Assembly: GCA_966211795.1 (NCBI GenBank)
Contig: CBIHNW010000006.1
Span: 124,001-188,000, forward strand
DNA length: 64,000 nucleotides
From: 21-14-0-10-47-8 sp966211795
Lineage (GTDB): Bacteria > Bdellovibrionota > Bdellovibrionia > Bdellovibrionales > Bdellovibrionaceae
Direction of reading: 5' to 3'
Part shown: piece by piece, positions 35,821-44,629 of the stretch
Numbering within the stretch: position 1 is the first letter of the stretch
Layout: each line of letters starts with the position of its first letter
The notes under the pieces: generated by a model
What the model saw: the letters and a program-made list of their open reading frames with translations, nothing else
Told to the model about the DNA's origin: nothing
Database searches by the model: none
Program-made: the position numbers and the translations under genes

Positions 35821-37713
35821 TTGCCGATTGTTTTGTTTTTTTTCGCATTCCTGATCACGTTGGGTTTTTACAGCCTGTCGCGCTTGCAGTTTCTGTTTTG
35901 GAACTGGAGTTTTTATCACCAGCAATCTTTCATGGATCTGGCACAAGCTTTTTGGCACGCCCTGCGATTTGATCTCTCTGCCATCGCCATTTTATCGGCC
36001 ATTCCCTTCCTTCTTTTTTGGATCCTCAGTCTGTTCAGGCAAAAGCCGCTCAGCCTGGCCAATAAGCGCTGGTTGTTAGGGCTTTTCGTGCTGTTTCAGC
36101 TGCCAACCATGATCGTGAATCTGGGCGATGCGGAATTCATTCATTTCCTGGGCCGTCGCTACACTTTTGATGCACTCTTTTTATTCCGCGAAATTCCAGG
36201 AAAATTTTGGGGCCTTCTGCTCTCGTACTGGCAACTGAACCTGATTGATTTTGTGATTTTGGCGTTGTTTGTTTTCGTGACGGTCTTTTGGCTTTCGCGG
36301 AAAACACCGGATGTTTCGCTGAAGAGGAGAAAGACGCTGGCCGTTGGCTTTACTCTTTTCGCGGGACTTTTCATCTGCTCGCGCGGGGGCTTGCAAAGCA
36401 AGCCGATCAATTTTGCGCACGCACAGATTTTTGTGCAGCCCATGATGAACAGCCTGGTGCTGAATTCGTCTTTCACCTTGATCCAAACGGTGAAACGGCA
36501 AAGCCTGCCGCGAGATCGTTTTTTCACCAGCGAAGAAATGCTTCACTGGCTGCGATTCAAGCAGGGCGAAACATCAATGCTCGAAGGCCATCGGCCGGGC
36601 GTGAAGCCGAACGTGGTCCTGTTTATCATGGAAAGCATGGGGCTCGAGTACATGGGCCGCCCGCACGGGGACCGAGGGTACGCGCCATTCTTGGATGAGC
36701 TCTCGAAGAAGAGCCTGTTTTTTCCGAATACTTTCGCCAACGCCCGTCGCTCGATCGAAGGCATCGGCGCGATCATGGGTGGTATTCCGTCTTTGATGAA
36801 CGAGCCCTTTATCAGCTCGCAATACTTGACCAATTACTTTTTAGGCATTGGCACACGTCTGCAGAGTGAAGGTTATCACACCAGCTTTTTTCACGGCGCA
36901 CAGAATGGTTCTATGTACTTTGATCAGTTCATGAAAAGCGCCGGCGTGAAAAACTACTTTGGGCGCAACGAATATCCAAACCCCGCCGACGATGATGGCA
37001 CCTGGGGTATTTTTGATGAACCTTTTTTGCAGTGGATGGACACGAAATTATCCTCGTTTCCGCAGCCCTTTTTCTCGGCCGTTTTCACGCTGAGCTCGCA
37101 TCATCCTTTTCAGATCCCTAAGGCTTACGAGGGAAAATTTCCGAAGGGCACTTCCGAAATTCACGAAACCGTCGGTTACACCGATATGGCTTTGCGCAAG
37201 TTTTTCGAGAGCGCGCAAAAAGAACCTTGGTTTCAAAATACGATTTTCATCCTGACCGCCGATCACACTTACAAACCGAATCGTCCCGAATATCAGAACG
37301 ATCTGGGACTTTACCGCATTCCATTGATCATTTACTCGCCCGGAATCAAACTGCCACAACCACCGGAACAGCAGATCGTGCAGCAGACGGATATCTTGCC
37401 GACGATTTTGGATCTGCTGGGGGTGAAAGAAAAAGAGCGCAATTATCTGGGCACCTCGGTGTTCATTCCGGGCGATCGATTTTCGGTGAATTATTTTGAT
37501 GGGCATTACCTGTTTGTGACCCAGGATTATTTTATGACCCACAATCGGGATGCGGGCTTTGATCTTTATTCGATGAAAGATCCCGAACAGAAAGCACCCA
37601 TTCAAGATCAGCCGGAAAAAAAGGAAGAAATGGAGGATCGCCTGAAAGCGGTCATTCAATATTTCAGCCAGGGCATGTGGGACAACAAACTCTACTATCC
37701 ATCCGGACATTAA
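35821..37713 (+). CDS. LTA-synthase-like sulfatase-fold phosphotransferase
   Basis: 630 residues from TTG 35821 (AAGG upstream; the nearby ATG 35813 is out of frame). Four or five N-terminal membrane helices are followed by an extracytoplasmic sulfatase domain: NVVLFIMESMGLEYMG (metal Glu), ANARRSIEGIGAIMGG (nucleophile Ser/Thr region), SSHHPFQIP and FILTADHTYKPN (D-H metal ligands). The family moves phosphoglycerol or phosphoethanolamine onto envelope polymers. In Gram-negatives, relatives modify periplasmic glucans or lipid A cores. The acceptor here is unknown. Confidence 0.88.
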   Translation: MPIVLFFFAFLITLGFYSLSRLQFLFWNWSFYHQQSFMDLAQAFWHALRFDLSAIAILSAIPFLLFWILSLFRQKPLSLANKRWLLGLFVLFQLPTMIVNLGDAEFIHFLGRRYTFDALFLFREIPGKFWGLLLSYWQLNLIDFVILALFVFVTVFWLSRKTPDVSLKRRKTLAVGFTLFAGLFICSRGGLQSKPINFAHAQIFVQPMMNSLVLNSSFTLIQTVKRQSLPRDRFFTSEEMLHWLRFKQGETSMLEGHRPGVKPNVVLFIMESMGLEYMGRPHGDRGYAPFLDELSKKSLFFPNTFANARRSIEGIGAIMGGIPSLMNEPFISSQYLTNYFLGIGTRLQSEGYHTSFFHGAQNGSMYFDQFMKSAGVKNYFGRNEYPNPADDDGTWGIFDEPFLQWMDTKLSSFPQPFFSAVFTLSSHHPFQIPKAYEGKFPKGTSEIHETVGYTDMALRKFFESAQKEPWFQNTIFILTADHTYKPNRPEYQNDLGLYRIPLIIYSPGIKLPQPPEQQIVQQTDILPTILDLLGVKEKERNYLGTSVFIPGDRFSVNYFDGHYLFVTQDYFMTHNRDAGFDLYSMKDPEQKAPIQDQPEKKEEMEDRLKAVIQYFSQGMWDNKLYYPSGH

Positions 37714-37776
37714 ATTCACGAAAAGCTCACTAAGGCTTGCGCTGAGATCTAAATTTTGCGAAAACAGTCGGCACCG

Positions 37777-38124
37777 ATGAAATTGTTTTTTACCCCTGCT
37801 TCTCCGGAGCACCAAAAGCGTGAAAAGGCGAAGGCTCGTGAATTGCGATCCTCGCAGTGGTGGAAACAAACGGTCGGAAAAGGACTTTGTTATCACTGTG
37901 AACAAAGGTTTAAACCGACCGATTTAACGATGGATCACCTGATTCCGATCGCTCGCGGCGGGAAATCAGATAAGAAGAACTGCGTCCCCAGTTGCAAGGA
38001 TTGCAACACCAAAAAGGGACACCAAACTCGTGCGGAGATGGCCATGGATGAACTTGCCGATGATCTTTCAAACAGCAAAAATCCCCCCTCGAATTCGGAT
38101 TCTGACGATAATTCGGGCAATTAA
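37777..38124 (+). CDS. HNH endonuclease
   Basis: 115 residues. The HNH motif reads LTMDHLIPIARGGKSDKKNCVPSCKDCNTKKG, with zinc-binding CYHC before and CKDC after. A basic N-terminus and a Ser/Asp/Asn-rich tail flank it. A few codons may be added by a TTG at 37756. It ends 96 bp ahead of top6B on the same strand, so it may share a transcript with topoisomerase VI; whether they act together is unknown. Similar single-domain HNH proteins are often anti-phage or homing nucleases. Confidence 0.85.
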   Translation: MKLFFTPASPEHQKREKAKARELRSSQWWKQTVGKGLCYHCEQRFKPTDLTMDHLIPIARGGKSDKKNCVPSCKDCNTKKGHQTRAEMAMDELADDLSNSKNPPSNSDSDDNSGN

Positions 38125-38220
38125 CGCGTAGCGCACGACCTTCCAGGACTTTGTTCTTGCTTCGGTGCTGGGCGTTACTGTTTCCTAGAAGTTGCTTCAT
38201 CAAAAATAAAGGACGTCATC

Positions 38221-40206
38221 GTGAGTAACAAGATCACCAAAAGTAGCACTGCTGAGTACTTTGCAAAGAACCTGCAGCAGGTTGGATTCTCATCTCCTTT
38301 AAAAGCTGTTTTGACCACTTTGAAAGAGGCGGTCGATAACTCTCTGGATGCTTGCGAGCAGGCCGGAATCCTTCCTGAAATCGAAGTTCAAATTCAAAAA
38401 GTAGGTACGGGCTCTTCTAAAAACACGGATCTGATCAAGATCACCGTTGAAGACAATGGACCCGGAATCGATCCCGATGATTTAGCGAAGGTGTTCGGAG
38501 AATACCTAGCCTCGTCGAAATTCGGTAAGGGTCAATGTTCGCGCGGCCAGCAAGGGATCGGGATCTCGGCCGCGACCACATGGGCGCAGCTGACAAATGC
38601 CAAAGGTGCTTTTGTCCTCAGTAAAACGTCCGGAATGCGAAAGGCCGTGAAGGGCCAAGTCGATGTCGATATCAAATCCAACACCGGAATTTTACGCAAT
38701 AAAGAGACGGTGGATTGGGATCGAAAATCGGGAACTCGGGTTGAATTCACCATCGACGGACGCATTCAATTGAACGGCGACGGTGGTCTGATCACTTATC
38801 TTGAAGGCACGGTGCTGGTGAATCCGCATCTGACTTTGAAATACAAATTGTTGGACAACGATTGGATGCACGTCGAGCGCGTGACCAACACGGTCCCGGA
38901 TATTCCGGGCGCGACGTTGCCGCATCCTCATACTTTTAAATTGGGTGAATTCATCACGCATTCGACTTTGTACGGAAAAATCACTCTGGATAAGTTCCTG
39001 AAGACGGGATTTTCGCGTATTTCCGATCAATCTTTAAAGGATTTCACCGGAAAAGGGATGCCGAAAGGCTTGCTGAACACGCCGATCACGTCATTGAAAC
39101 AGGATGATTTCAAAAAGGTTTTCCAAGCGGTGCAAGACACCGAATTGATGGCGCCTTCGACCAAATCGGTTCTGACCGTCGGTGAAGATGCGCTTTCCAA
39201 ATCCATTCAGCGTTTGGGTGAAGTCGATTTCTTCTCGGTGGTCACAAGAAAACCGGCGATTTGCGACTTTAAACCGGTGGTTGTCGAAGTCGCTTTGGCG
39301 CGATTTATCTCGCGAAATCAAGAGGCCGACGAGCCCGTGCAATTGCTGCGATTTGCGAATCGTGTGCCTTTGCAGTTTGATAAGTCAGGTTGCGCGATCA
39401 CTTGGGCCATCGAATCCGTGAACTGGAAATCCTATGGTTTGCAGCAGCCAAAGGGCAGCTTGCCACTGGGACCTTACGTGTTTGCGGTGTCGCTGACTTC
39501 GCCTTTCATTAAATTTAAAAATGCCTCGAAGGAAACGATCGATGCCTCGGAAGAGCTGGTCGAAGAAATTCGCCGCGCTCTGATGCAAGCGGGACAAAAG
39601 CTGTCTCGTCACATCAAAAAGGAATTCAAAGAAGCGGATCTCGAGCGAAAGCTCGCGCACATCGAACAGTTTGGTCCGATCCTGGTCGAAACTCTGGTTC
39701 GCATTACGAAATCGCCGGAAGGTCGTCGCGTGAAGGCCGAAGAGGGTTTGCGAAAACTGTTGGGCCGAGACTCGAAAGAGGCGATTGCGGATCTGGAAGA
39801 AGCAGAGAACAAGCTTGCGAAACAGAAATCCCGCGAAGCGAAAAAAATGGGATTGGATGAAGATTCAGACGTTGAAATCGACGTGATCGGCGAAGAGATT
39901 GCCGAGCAATCGATGGCAAAATCCGGAACGAAGAAAGAAATCGCGGCGGCCGGCACTAAAAAACACTCGGAAGCGGTGGCCGGAACGAAAAAGCAAGCGG
40001 ACGAACCTGCGGGGACGAAGAAGCTGGCGGAATTCGTGACCGGCACCAAGAAACAGGCTGATGAGCCTGCGGGAACCAAGAAGCAAGCCGATGTCGTGAC
40101 TGGGACCAAAAAACAAGCCGACGAACCGGTGAGCACCAAGAAACTAGCCGAACCTGTGGGCACTAAAAAACAAGCGGATGTCGTCGCTGGAACAAAGAAA
40201 AAGTAG
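38221..40206 (+). CDS. top6B: DNA topoisomerase VI subunit B with Lys-rich repeat tail
   Basis: 661 residues from GTG 38221. It is a GHKL ATPase: N-box EAVDNSLDACE (residues 36-46), G1-box EDNGPGID (77-84), G2-loop CSRGQQGIGIS (106-116), and the transducer with KPAICDFKPVVVEV and RFANRVPLQFD, the full Top6B pattern. With Top6A it forms the A2B2 type IIB topoisomerase that relaxes and decatenates DNA. The last 94 residues are extra: ten copies of [G/S]TKK spaced 10 residues apart (569-661), alternating with QADEP/LAE units, after an acidic segment. top6A follows after 10 bp. Confidence 0.95.
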   Translation: MSNKITKSSTAEYFAKNLQQVGFSSPLKAVLTTLKEAVDNSLDACEQAGILPEIEVQIQKVGTGSSKNTDLIKITVEDNGPGIDPDDLAKVFGEYLASSKFGKGQCSRGQQGIGISAATTWAQLTNAKGAFVLSKTSGMRKAVKGQVDVDIKSNTGILRNKETVDWDRKSGTRVEFTIDGRIQLNGDGGLITYLEGTVLVNPHLTLKYKLLDNDWMHVERVTNTVPDIPGATLPHPHTFKLGEFITHSTLYGKITLDKFLKTGFSRISDQSLKDFTGKGMPKGLLNTPITSLKQDDFKKVFQAVQDTELMAPSTKSVLTVGEDALSKSIQRLGEVDFFSVVTRKPAICDFKPVVVEVALARFISRNQEADEPVQLLRFANRVPLQFDKSGCAITWAIESVNWKSYGLQQPKGSLPLGPYVFAVSLTSPFIKFKNASKETIDASEELVEEIRRALMQAGQKLSRHIKKEFKEADLERKLAHIEQFGPILVETLVRITKSPEGRRVKAEEGLRKLLGRDSKEAIADLEEAENKLAKQKSREAKKMGLDEDSDVEIDVIGEEIAEQSMAKSGTKKEIAAAGTKKHSEAVAGTKKQADEPAGTKKLAEFVTGTKKQADEPAGTKKQADVVTGTKKQADEPVSTKKLAEPVGTKKQADVVAGTKKK

Positions 40207-40216
40207 GGTTTAACTT

Positions 40217-41380
40217 ATGTCAAAATTGATCAGCATTCGTGAACTGAAAATCGATATTCCCAAAGAAGCGAAAATCCTGGCCGAGCGCATGCTCTCGGAT
40301 CTGGAAAAATCCAAGCGCCCCGTGCTCGAGGCGGTTAAGACTTCGCTGGATAACTCTTACTATAACCCGAAGGTCGGCTACCTGCAGGCCGGTGACAAAC
40401 GCGTTCGCACCGAACTAAACGTGTCGTCGGTGCAAAAACTGGCGCGTGTCGTATTCATGCTCGAAATCCTGCTGCGAAATCTGGACATCGGATCGGTCAA
40501 TACGAAGCGTGAGTTGTATTACATCTCCAAAGGTCTGATCAAAGGCAACGCTCGTCTGAAGCCTCTGGATTTCGAAGATCAACCCGAGAGCGACTCGATC
40601 ATCGATTTCATCGGTGACATGCTTCAGGTGTATCGTGAAGAGCTCAATTGCTTCGCCAACGATCGCGGTGGTCAGACGTATTCGCAACAATTGGTTGTGA
40701 CCGAGACGATGAATGACGGTGAAAAAGCGACGATCGATTTGTCGACTTTGGGAACGGCGCCATTTCAGCCGAAGAACAAACCGCAGGCTTTGAAGCTGAA
40801 GGTGAAAAAGAAAATCGATTTCGTTCTGGTCATCGAATCAGAAGGTACCGCCAACACCTTGCAATCGATGGGTTTCACCAAGCGAAACAATTGCATCTTG
40901 ATGGGTGCCCAAGGGGTTCCCTCGAACGGTGTGCGTGGTTGGTGTAAATTGATCGAAGAAGAGCTCGATGTTCCGATGTACTTCTTCGGAGACTTAGATG
41001 CGTACACATTGCAAAATATCTTCCGCACATTGAAAGCCGGATCAGCGGCATCGCTCATTCGAAACGCGGACTTCTCGGCACCAGCCGTGAAATTCTTGGG
41101 CGTTTTGCCAGAAGACGTGAAAAAATACGACCTGCCATACTATAAGGTGAAAGAGTCCGATCCGGCCGAAGCCCGCGCTTTGAAAAAAGCCAAGGACGCC
41201 CTGGAAAACGACCCGTTCTTCCTGGATAAAAAGAACAAGGGACTTTCCGACATCCTGAAATGGCTGATGAAAGAAAAGGTCCGTTGCGAGCAGCAGTCTC
41301 TTTTCTCGGTCGACCCGAACGACCCCATCAAAATGGAAAAGATCATCCTCGAAAAAATCAAACGCGGCTCCTACGTCTAA
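40217..41380 (+). CDS. top6A: DNA topoisomerase VI subunit A
   Basis: 387 residues. The catalytic Tyr lies in TKRELYYISKGL (Tyr101/102), the Spo11/Top6A RE-x-YY motif. The Toprim domain has the Glu in FVLVIESEG (Glu207) and the DxD in FFGDLDAYT (259-261), where archaeal proteins usually have DGDP. Subunit A cuts both strands, leaving 2-nt overhangs with Tyr-5' phosphate links. Its stop codon TAA lies inside a REP-like repeat. TopoVI is regular in archaea and plants but scattered in bacteria, so the pair was probably acquired by horizontal transfer. Confidence 0.96.
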   Translation: MSKLISIRELKIDIPKEAKILAERMLSDLEKSKRPVLEAVKTSLDNSYYNPKVGYLQAGDKRVRTELNVSSVQKLARVVFMLEILLRNLDIGSVNTKRELYYISKGLIKGNARLKPLDFEDQPESDSIIDFIGDMLQVYREELNCFANDRGGQTYSQQLVVTETMNDGEKATIDLSTLGTAPFQPKNKPQALKLKVKKKIDFVLVIESEGTANTLQSMGFTKRNNCILMGAQGVPSNGVRGWCKLIEEELDVPMYFFGDLDAYTLQNIFRTLKAGSAASLIRNADFSAPAVKFLGVLPEDVKKYDLPYYKVKESDPAEARALKKAKDALENDPFFLDKKNKGLSDILKWLMKEKVRCEQQSLFSVDPNDPIKMEKIILEKIKRGSYV

Positions 41381-41438
41381 AAAGTGTCCGTGTATTTTTT
41401 CGGCGGGTGGGTGTGTCAAACACCGACCGCCAGCCCTC
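41377..41438 (+). repeat. REP-like repeat after top6A (copy 1)
   Basis: The head CTAAAAAGTGTCCGTGTA, then six T's and CGGCG, followed by an imperfect hairpin (GGCGGGTGGGTGT / ACACCGACCGCC). The head's TAA is the top6A stop codon. It shares 24-nt identity with the inverted pair around the RAYT gene at 42276-42397. Confidence 0.85.
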
Positions 41439-41446
41439 CGCAGAAA

Positions 41447-41478
41447 TAAAAGCCATCTCCGAACGAGATGGCTTTTTG
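41447..41478 (+). terminator. Terminator after topoisomerase VI operon
   Basis: AAAAGCCATCTC / GAGATGGCTTTT, 12 bp with a 5-nt loop, ending in T's. Closes the top6BA transcript beyond the REP-like repeat. Confidence 0.85.
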
Positions 41479-41592
41479 ATTTGGACTTCCATCTGGACCT
41501 AGGCTTGGTCTTTGGATTTTTTTTTGGCATTCCCGTCTTTTTGGCCAGCTAACTGGCCTTCAATAGGGACCAGAAGGGGCCGAAAGAATGTC

Positions 41593-42279
41593 ATGAAAAA
41601 AATTTTATTTATCGCAGTTCTTGGTTTTTCGATCGTGTCTCAAGCCGAAGTAAATTTTCGTGTGGGTTCGAACTCGGGCGAAAGCAAATTCGGTGATGTG
41701 AATTCGGGCGGGCAGCAAAGCTACTTTTTTAGCGGTACCAACATGAACATGGATTTGATTTTCTACATGGGCCGGTTGGGCTTCGGGGCACGTTACACCA
41801 AATTGGACACTATCCGTGGCCAGGACGACAGCTCTTCCGGTCAATCGCAATCACAGTCGACCGAAGTGAATATTTCTTCGGCTCGAATGATCAATTCGGG
41901 CTTGTCGGCTTTGGTCAGTCTGCGTTTTTACTCCTCCGAGTCCGAAACCGACATTCAATTCGACAAGGGCGTGGCCGGAAAACTTCAGACAAAAACCTTT
42001 GGCGATCTCATCGTGAGCGCCGGAAAATCGAATCAGTTTCAAATGAACACCAAGGACGAAAGCGGCGTCGAAGCCAAGTACACGGCTTCCAATGTCGATA
42101 ACTACTCGGCCAGCCTGTTGGGCGGATTTCAAGTTTCAATTTTTCAATTGGGACTTGAGGCTGGCTATCGCGAAATGTACATCCATGATGCTCACACCAA
42201 AACCGGAAACATCGACCGCGAAGGCGCCTACAAAATCGGTTACCCCTTCGTCGGACTCAACTTCGGCCTCGCATTCTAA
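41593..42279 (+). CDS. Outer-membrane beta-barrel-like protein
   Basis: 228 residues with signal peptide (KKILFIAVLGFSIVSQA). The mature part has alternating-residue strands (VNFRVGSNSG, MDLIFYMGRLGFGARYTKL, SALVSLRFYS, YSASLLGGFQVSIFQLGLEAGYREMY) ending in ...YPFVGLNFGLAF, a terminal aromatic as in outer-membrane barrels. The predicted role is a small barrel of unknown function. The stop TAA lies in the left REP-like arm at 42276. An in-frame start upstream (41512) is less likely. Confidence 0.7.
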   Translation: MKKILFIAVLGFSIVSQAEVNFRVGSNSGESKFGDVNSGGQQSYFFSGTNMNMDLIFYMGRLGFGARYTKLDTIRGQDDSSSGQSQSQSTEVNISSARMINSGLSALVSLRFYSSESETDIQFDKGVAGKLQTKTFGDLIVSAGKSNQFQMNTKDESGVEAKYTASNVDNYSASLLGGFQVSIFQLGLEAGYREMYIHDAHTKTGNIDREGAYKIGYPFVGLNFGLAF

Positions 42280-42325
42280 AAAGTGTCCGTGTATTTTTTC
42301 GGCGCTCGTCGCGTCATCGACGCGT
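42276..42325 (+). repeat. REP-like repeat (copy 2), left arm of REPtron
   Basis: CTAAAAAGTGTCCGTGTA plus T6, then CGGCG and a hairpin CGCGTC-ATC-GACGCG. It forms a perfect 24-bp inverted repeat with 42374-42397. Its TAA ends the beta-barrel gene. Confidence 0.88.
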
Positions 42326-42373
42326 CCTTTTATTTTTCGGGCGCCGGTCGCGAAACCCCCCCCACAAACCCCT

Positions 42374-42397
42374 AAAAAATACACGGACACTTTTTAG
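42374..42397 (-). repeat. REP-like repeat, inverted arm at RAYT stop
   Basis: The exact reverse complement of the 24-nt head at 42276-42299. On the minus strand its TAA is the stop codon of the RAYT gene. Confidence 0.88.
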
Positions 42398-43035
42398 AGC
42401 AAGCTGATTTCGAGAGGGTGAGGCTTGTTGATTCGAGACACCTTTGGAAATTTGAAATCTCCACGGCGCAGGGCCTTGCGCACGTCTTCGGTGTGGGTTT
42501 GCGATGGAATTTGGTTCAACCACTTCAGTATGAGATCTGTCTGGTTGTCGAATAGGACGGCGTCGTAATCCACGGGAATTTCCAAGCGTGAGATTCCTAA
42601 TAAACCCGGTAATGTGCTGTAAGGATATTTCATCACGTCTGAAGTGACTCCGGCGCGCAGTGGATTCTGGTAGAGATATTTGTAGGCGTGCATGAAATAG
42701 TGATAGGAGCCGAGTCGCGAGCGAAAAAAGCGGCCGCCCCATGTTTGATTGATACGACCTGAAGATTTTGTCAGGTCTCGGCTGGTCTCGCGTAAGAAAA
42801 ACGCCATCGCGTGGCTGAGATTGCCATCGGGAGCTTGGGCGATCAGGTGAAAGTGGTTGCTCATCAGCACGTAAGATAAAATTTTTAAATTGTAGAAATG
42901 TTTGGTGGCATGCAGATGCAGGCAGGTGATTTTCCAGACTTGCTCCATGGGCAGAGCGAACCATTCGCGATTGATGCATCGCGAACTGAGGTGATAGGGC
43001 GTTGTCGGGTCAATTTCTTGAGATCTGCGGGCCAT
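42394..43035 (-). CDS. REP-associated tyrosine transposase (RAYT, Y1_Tnp family)
   Basis: 213 residues. HUH motif: VLMSNHFHLIAQAP (HxH); catalytic Tyr in YFMHAYKYLYQNPLRAG; the N-terminal PTTPYHLSSRCINRE is typical of the Y1 transposase/RAYT fold. RAYTs nick single-stranded REP sequences and are domesticated transposases that spread REP repeats. REP-like repeats lie at both ends: 42276-42397 downstream and 43099-43175 upstream, so the gene sits in a REPtron-like unit. Confidence 0.92.
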   Translation of the reverse strand: MARRSQEIDPTTPYHLSSRCINREWFALPMEQVWKITCLHLHATKHFYNLKILSYVLMSNHFHLIAQAPDGNLSHAMAFFLRETSRDLTKSSGRINQTWGGRFFRSRLGSYHYFMHAYKYLYQNPLRAGVTSDVMKYPYSTLPGLLGISRLEIPVDYDAVLFDNQTDLILKWLNQIPSQTHTEDVRKALRRGDFKFPKVSRINKPHPLEISLL

Positions 43036-43098
43036 GTTAGACCATCGAGCAAACGTCAGGCCGGCCGGAGATCAAGCCTAATAAGTTTCCGTGTCCGG

Positions 43099-43175
43099 AA
43101 AAGTGTCCGTGTATTTTTTCGGTCTCTGTCGCGTCTATGACGCGACGAGCGCCGAAAAAATACACGGACACTTTT
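43099..43175. repeat. REP-like palindrome (copy 3) upstream of RAYT
   Basis: Left arm 43099-43122 and right arm 43152-43175 are perfect 24-bp inverted copies of the REP head. Between them GTCGCGTC-TAT-GACGCGAC makes a perfect 8-bp stem, so the whole 77 bp is one nested palindrome. The right arm holds the stop codon TAA of the chemotaxis receptor gene (minus strand). Confidence 0.9.
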
Positions 43176-44629
43176 TAGCCGGCGATGAGTTTGTTGAGGT
43201 TGGTGATTTGGGCGTCGACTTGTTGGGTGTTGCGCGAGATTTCGGTGACGGTGGTCGAGATCTCTTCCGCTGAGGCGGCGTTGGTTTGCGAGCCTTGGTC
43301 CAGCTGGTTCATGGCTTGGTTGATTTGTTGGATTCCGGACAATTGCTCATTGCTCGCGGAAGCGATTTCGCTGTTCAAAGTCGCGACCTTGTTGACCGAG
43401 GTTAAAATATTTTTCAGCACATCGCCGGATTTGTCGGCGAGCTTGGCTCCGGTTTCGATCTTATCCACGCTTTCTTGAATCAGCACGCTGATGTCCTTGG
43501 CCGCGACGGCCGATCTTTGCGCCAACGTTCGGACGGCGTCCGCGACGACGGCGAATCCCTTTCCCTGGTCGCCGGCACGGGCGGCTTCGACGGCGGCGTT
43601 GAGCGCCAAGAGATTGGTTTGAAATGCGATGTCGTCGATGACTTCGATGATTTGGCCGATCTTTTTCGAAGAGGCTGAGATTTCACTCATCGAATCGATC
43701 AAATGCGAGATTTCCTTTTCACCGTTTTCGGCCGAATGCTTTGATTCCAACGACAAGGCTGCCGCTTGCGAGGCGTGCTCGGAATTCGTTTTGATGATCG
43801 AGCTCACTTCCTCGAGCGAAGCGGAAGTTTCTTCGAGCGATCCGGCCACTCCGGCGGAAGACTGGGACAGTTGCTGACCAGACTGCGAAAGCTGCGAGAT
43901 CGAGCTGGTCACATCTTGCGCCAGACCGCGAACGGTCGAGACGACGACGTGGATGTTTTTCGAAAATTTCAGACTGTAAAGCAAGTTGGCCGCGACCACG
44001 AGCAAAACCACGGCCAGAAATCCGATCAGAACGTTACGTTCGAAGGTGCGGATGCTATCCTCGACAACATCCTTGTAAACGCCGGTGCCGATCATCCAGT
44101 TCCAAGGCTTGTAGGCTTTGACGTAAGAGATTTTCCCGAAGGGCGGACCGTCTTTGGCTTTGGTTGCCGCGTACTCGGCGTAACCTTCACCGTCGGATCC
44201 AAAGGCGATGTCGACCATTTCTTTGATGTTCAATTTTCCGTTGGCATCTTTGGCGCCCAGGCGATCGGTGCCTTCGTAATTCGGATTCACCGGATGCACC
44301 ATGCTAATGCCTTTGTTGTTGTAGACAAAAAAGTAGTCCGTTTTGTTGTAACGAATCTTATGCAGGAGAGCTTTGACGGTGTCTTGCGCTTCGGCTTCGG
44401 TGATCTTTTTGCTCTCGGCCAATTGGCCATAGTATTCGAGCAAGCCGTAGGTGATCTCGATCGTTGCTTTCACCGAAGCTTTTTGGCTGTCGACGAATTG
44501 TCGTTCATAAAGAGGGAAAATGTAAAACAGCAAGGTCAAAAGCAAGAGCGCGATGCCAAAGGTCGATAGAAAGATCATTTTGAATTGCAAAGTTTTAAAA
44601 AAATGAAACTTCCCCGCGGACGTGGTCAT
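43175..44629 (-). CDS. Methyl-accepting chemotaxis protein with sCache sensor
   Basis: 484 residues: first transmembrane helix (FKMIFLSTFGIALLLLTLLFYIF), periplasmic single-Cache domain (YNKTDYFFVYNNKGISMVHPVNP...WNWMIGTGVYKDVV), second helix (VLIGFLAVVLLVVAANLLY), no clear long HAMP, then the signalling domain with the MCP hairpin tip IDDIAFQTNLLALNAAVEAARAG. It would sense small organic ligands and signal to CheA. Its stop codon lies in the REP-like palindrome at 43175. Confidence 0.94.
   Translation of the reverse strand: MTTSAGKFHFFKTLQFKMIFLSTFGIALLLLTLLFYIFPLYERQFVDSQKASVKATIEITYGLLEYYGQLAESKKITEAEAQDTVKALLHKIRYNKTDYFFVYNNKGISMVHPVNPNYEGTDRLGAKDANGKLNIKEMVDIAFGSDGEGYAEYAATKAKDGPPFGKISYVKAYKPWNWMIGTGVYKDVVEDSIRTFERNVLIGFLAVVLLVVAANLLYSLKFSKNIHVVVSTVRGLAQDVTSSISQLSQSGQQLSQSSAGVAGSLEETSASLEEVSSIIKTNSEHASQAAALSLESKHSAENGEKEISHLIDSMSEISASSKKIGQIIEVIDDIAFQTNLLALNAAVEAARAGDQGKGFAVVADAVRTLAQRSAVAAKDISVLIQESVDKIETGAKLADKSGDVLKNILTSVNKVATLNSEIASASNEQLSGIQQINQAMNQLDQGSQTNAASAEEISTTVTEISRNTQQVDAQITNLNKLIAG

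Larger units (their letters stand above)
42276..43178. mobile_element. REPtron-like unit: RAYT flanked by REP-like repeats
   Basis: One RAYT gene bounded on both sides by inverted pairs of the same repeat family. This is the arrangement called a REPtron, in which a resident RAYT and its REPs move or amplify together. Further copies of the head occur after top6A (41377) and, diverged, after the aconitase gene (53929). Confidence 0.75.

Noticed and set aside
39922..40203. 30-bp periodic repeats resembling a CRISPR array
   Set aside because: They are in-frame codons for the [G/S]TKK tail of Top6B with synonymous variation and no unique spacers.
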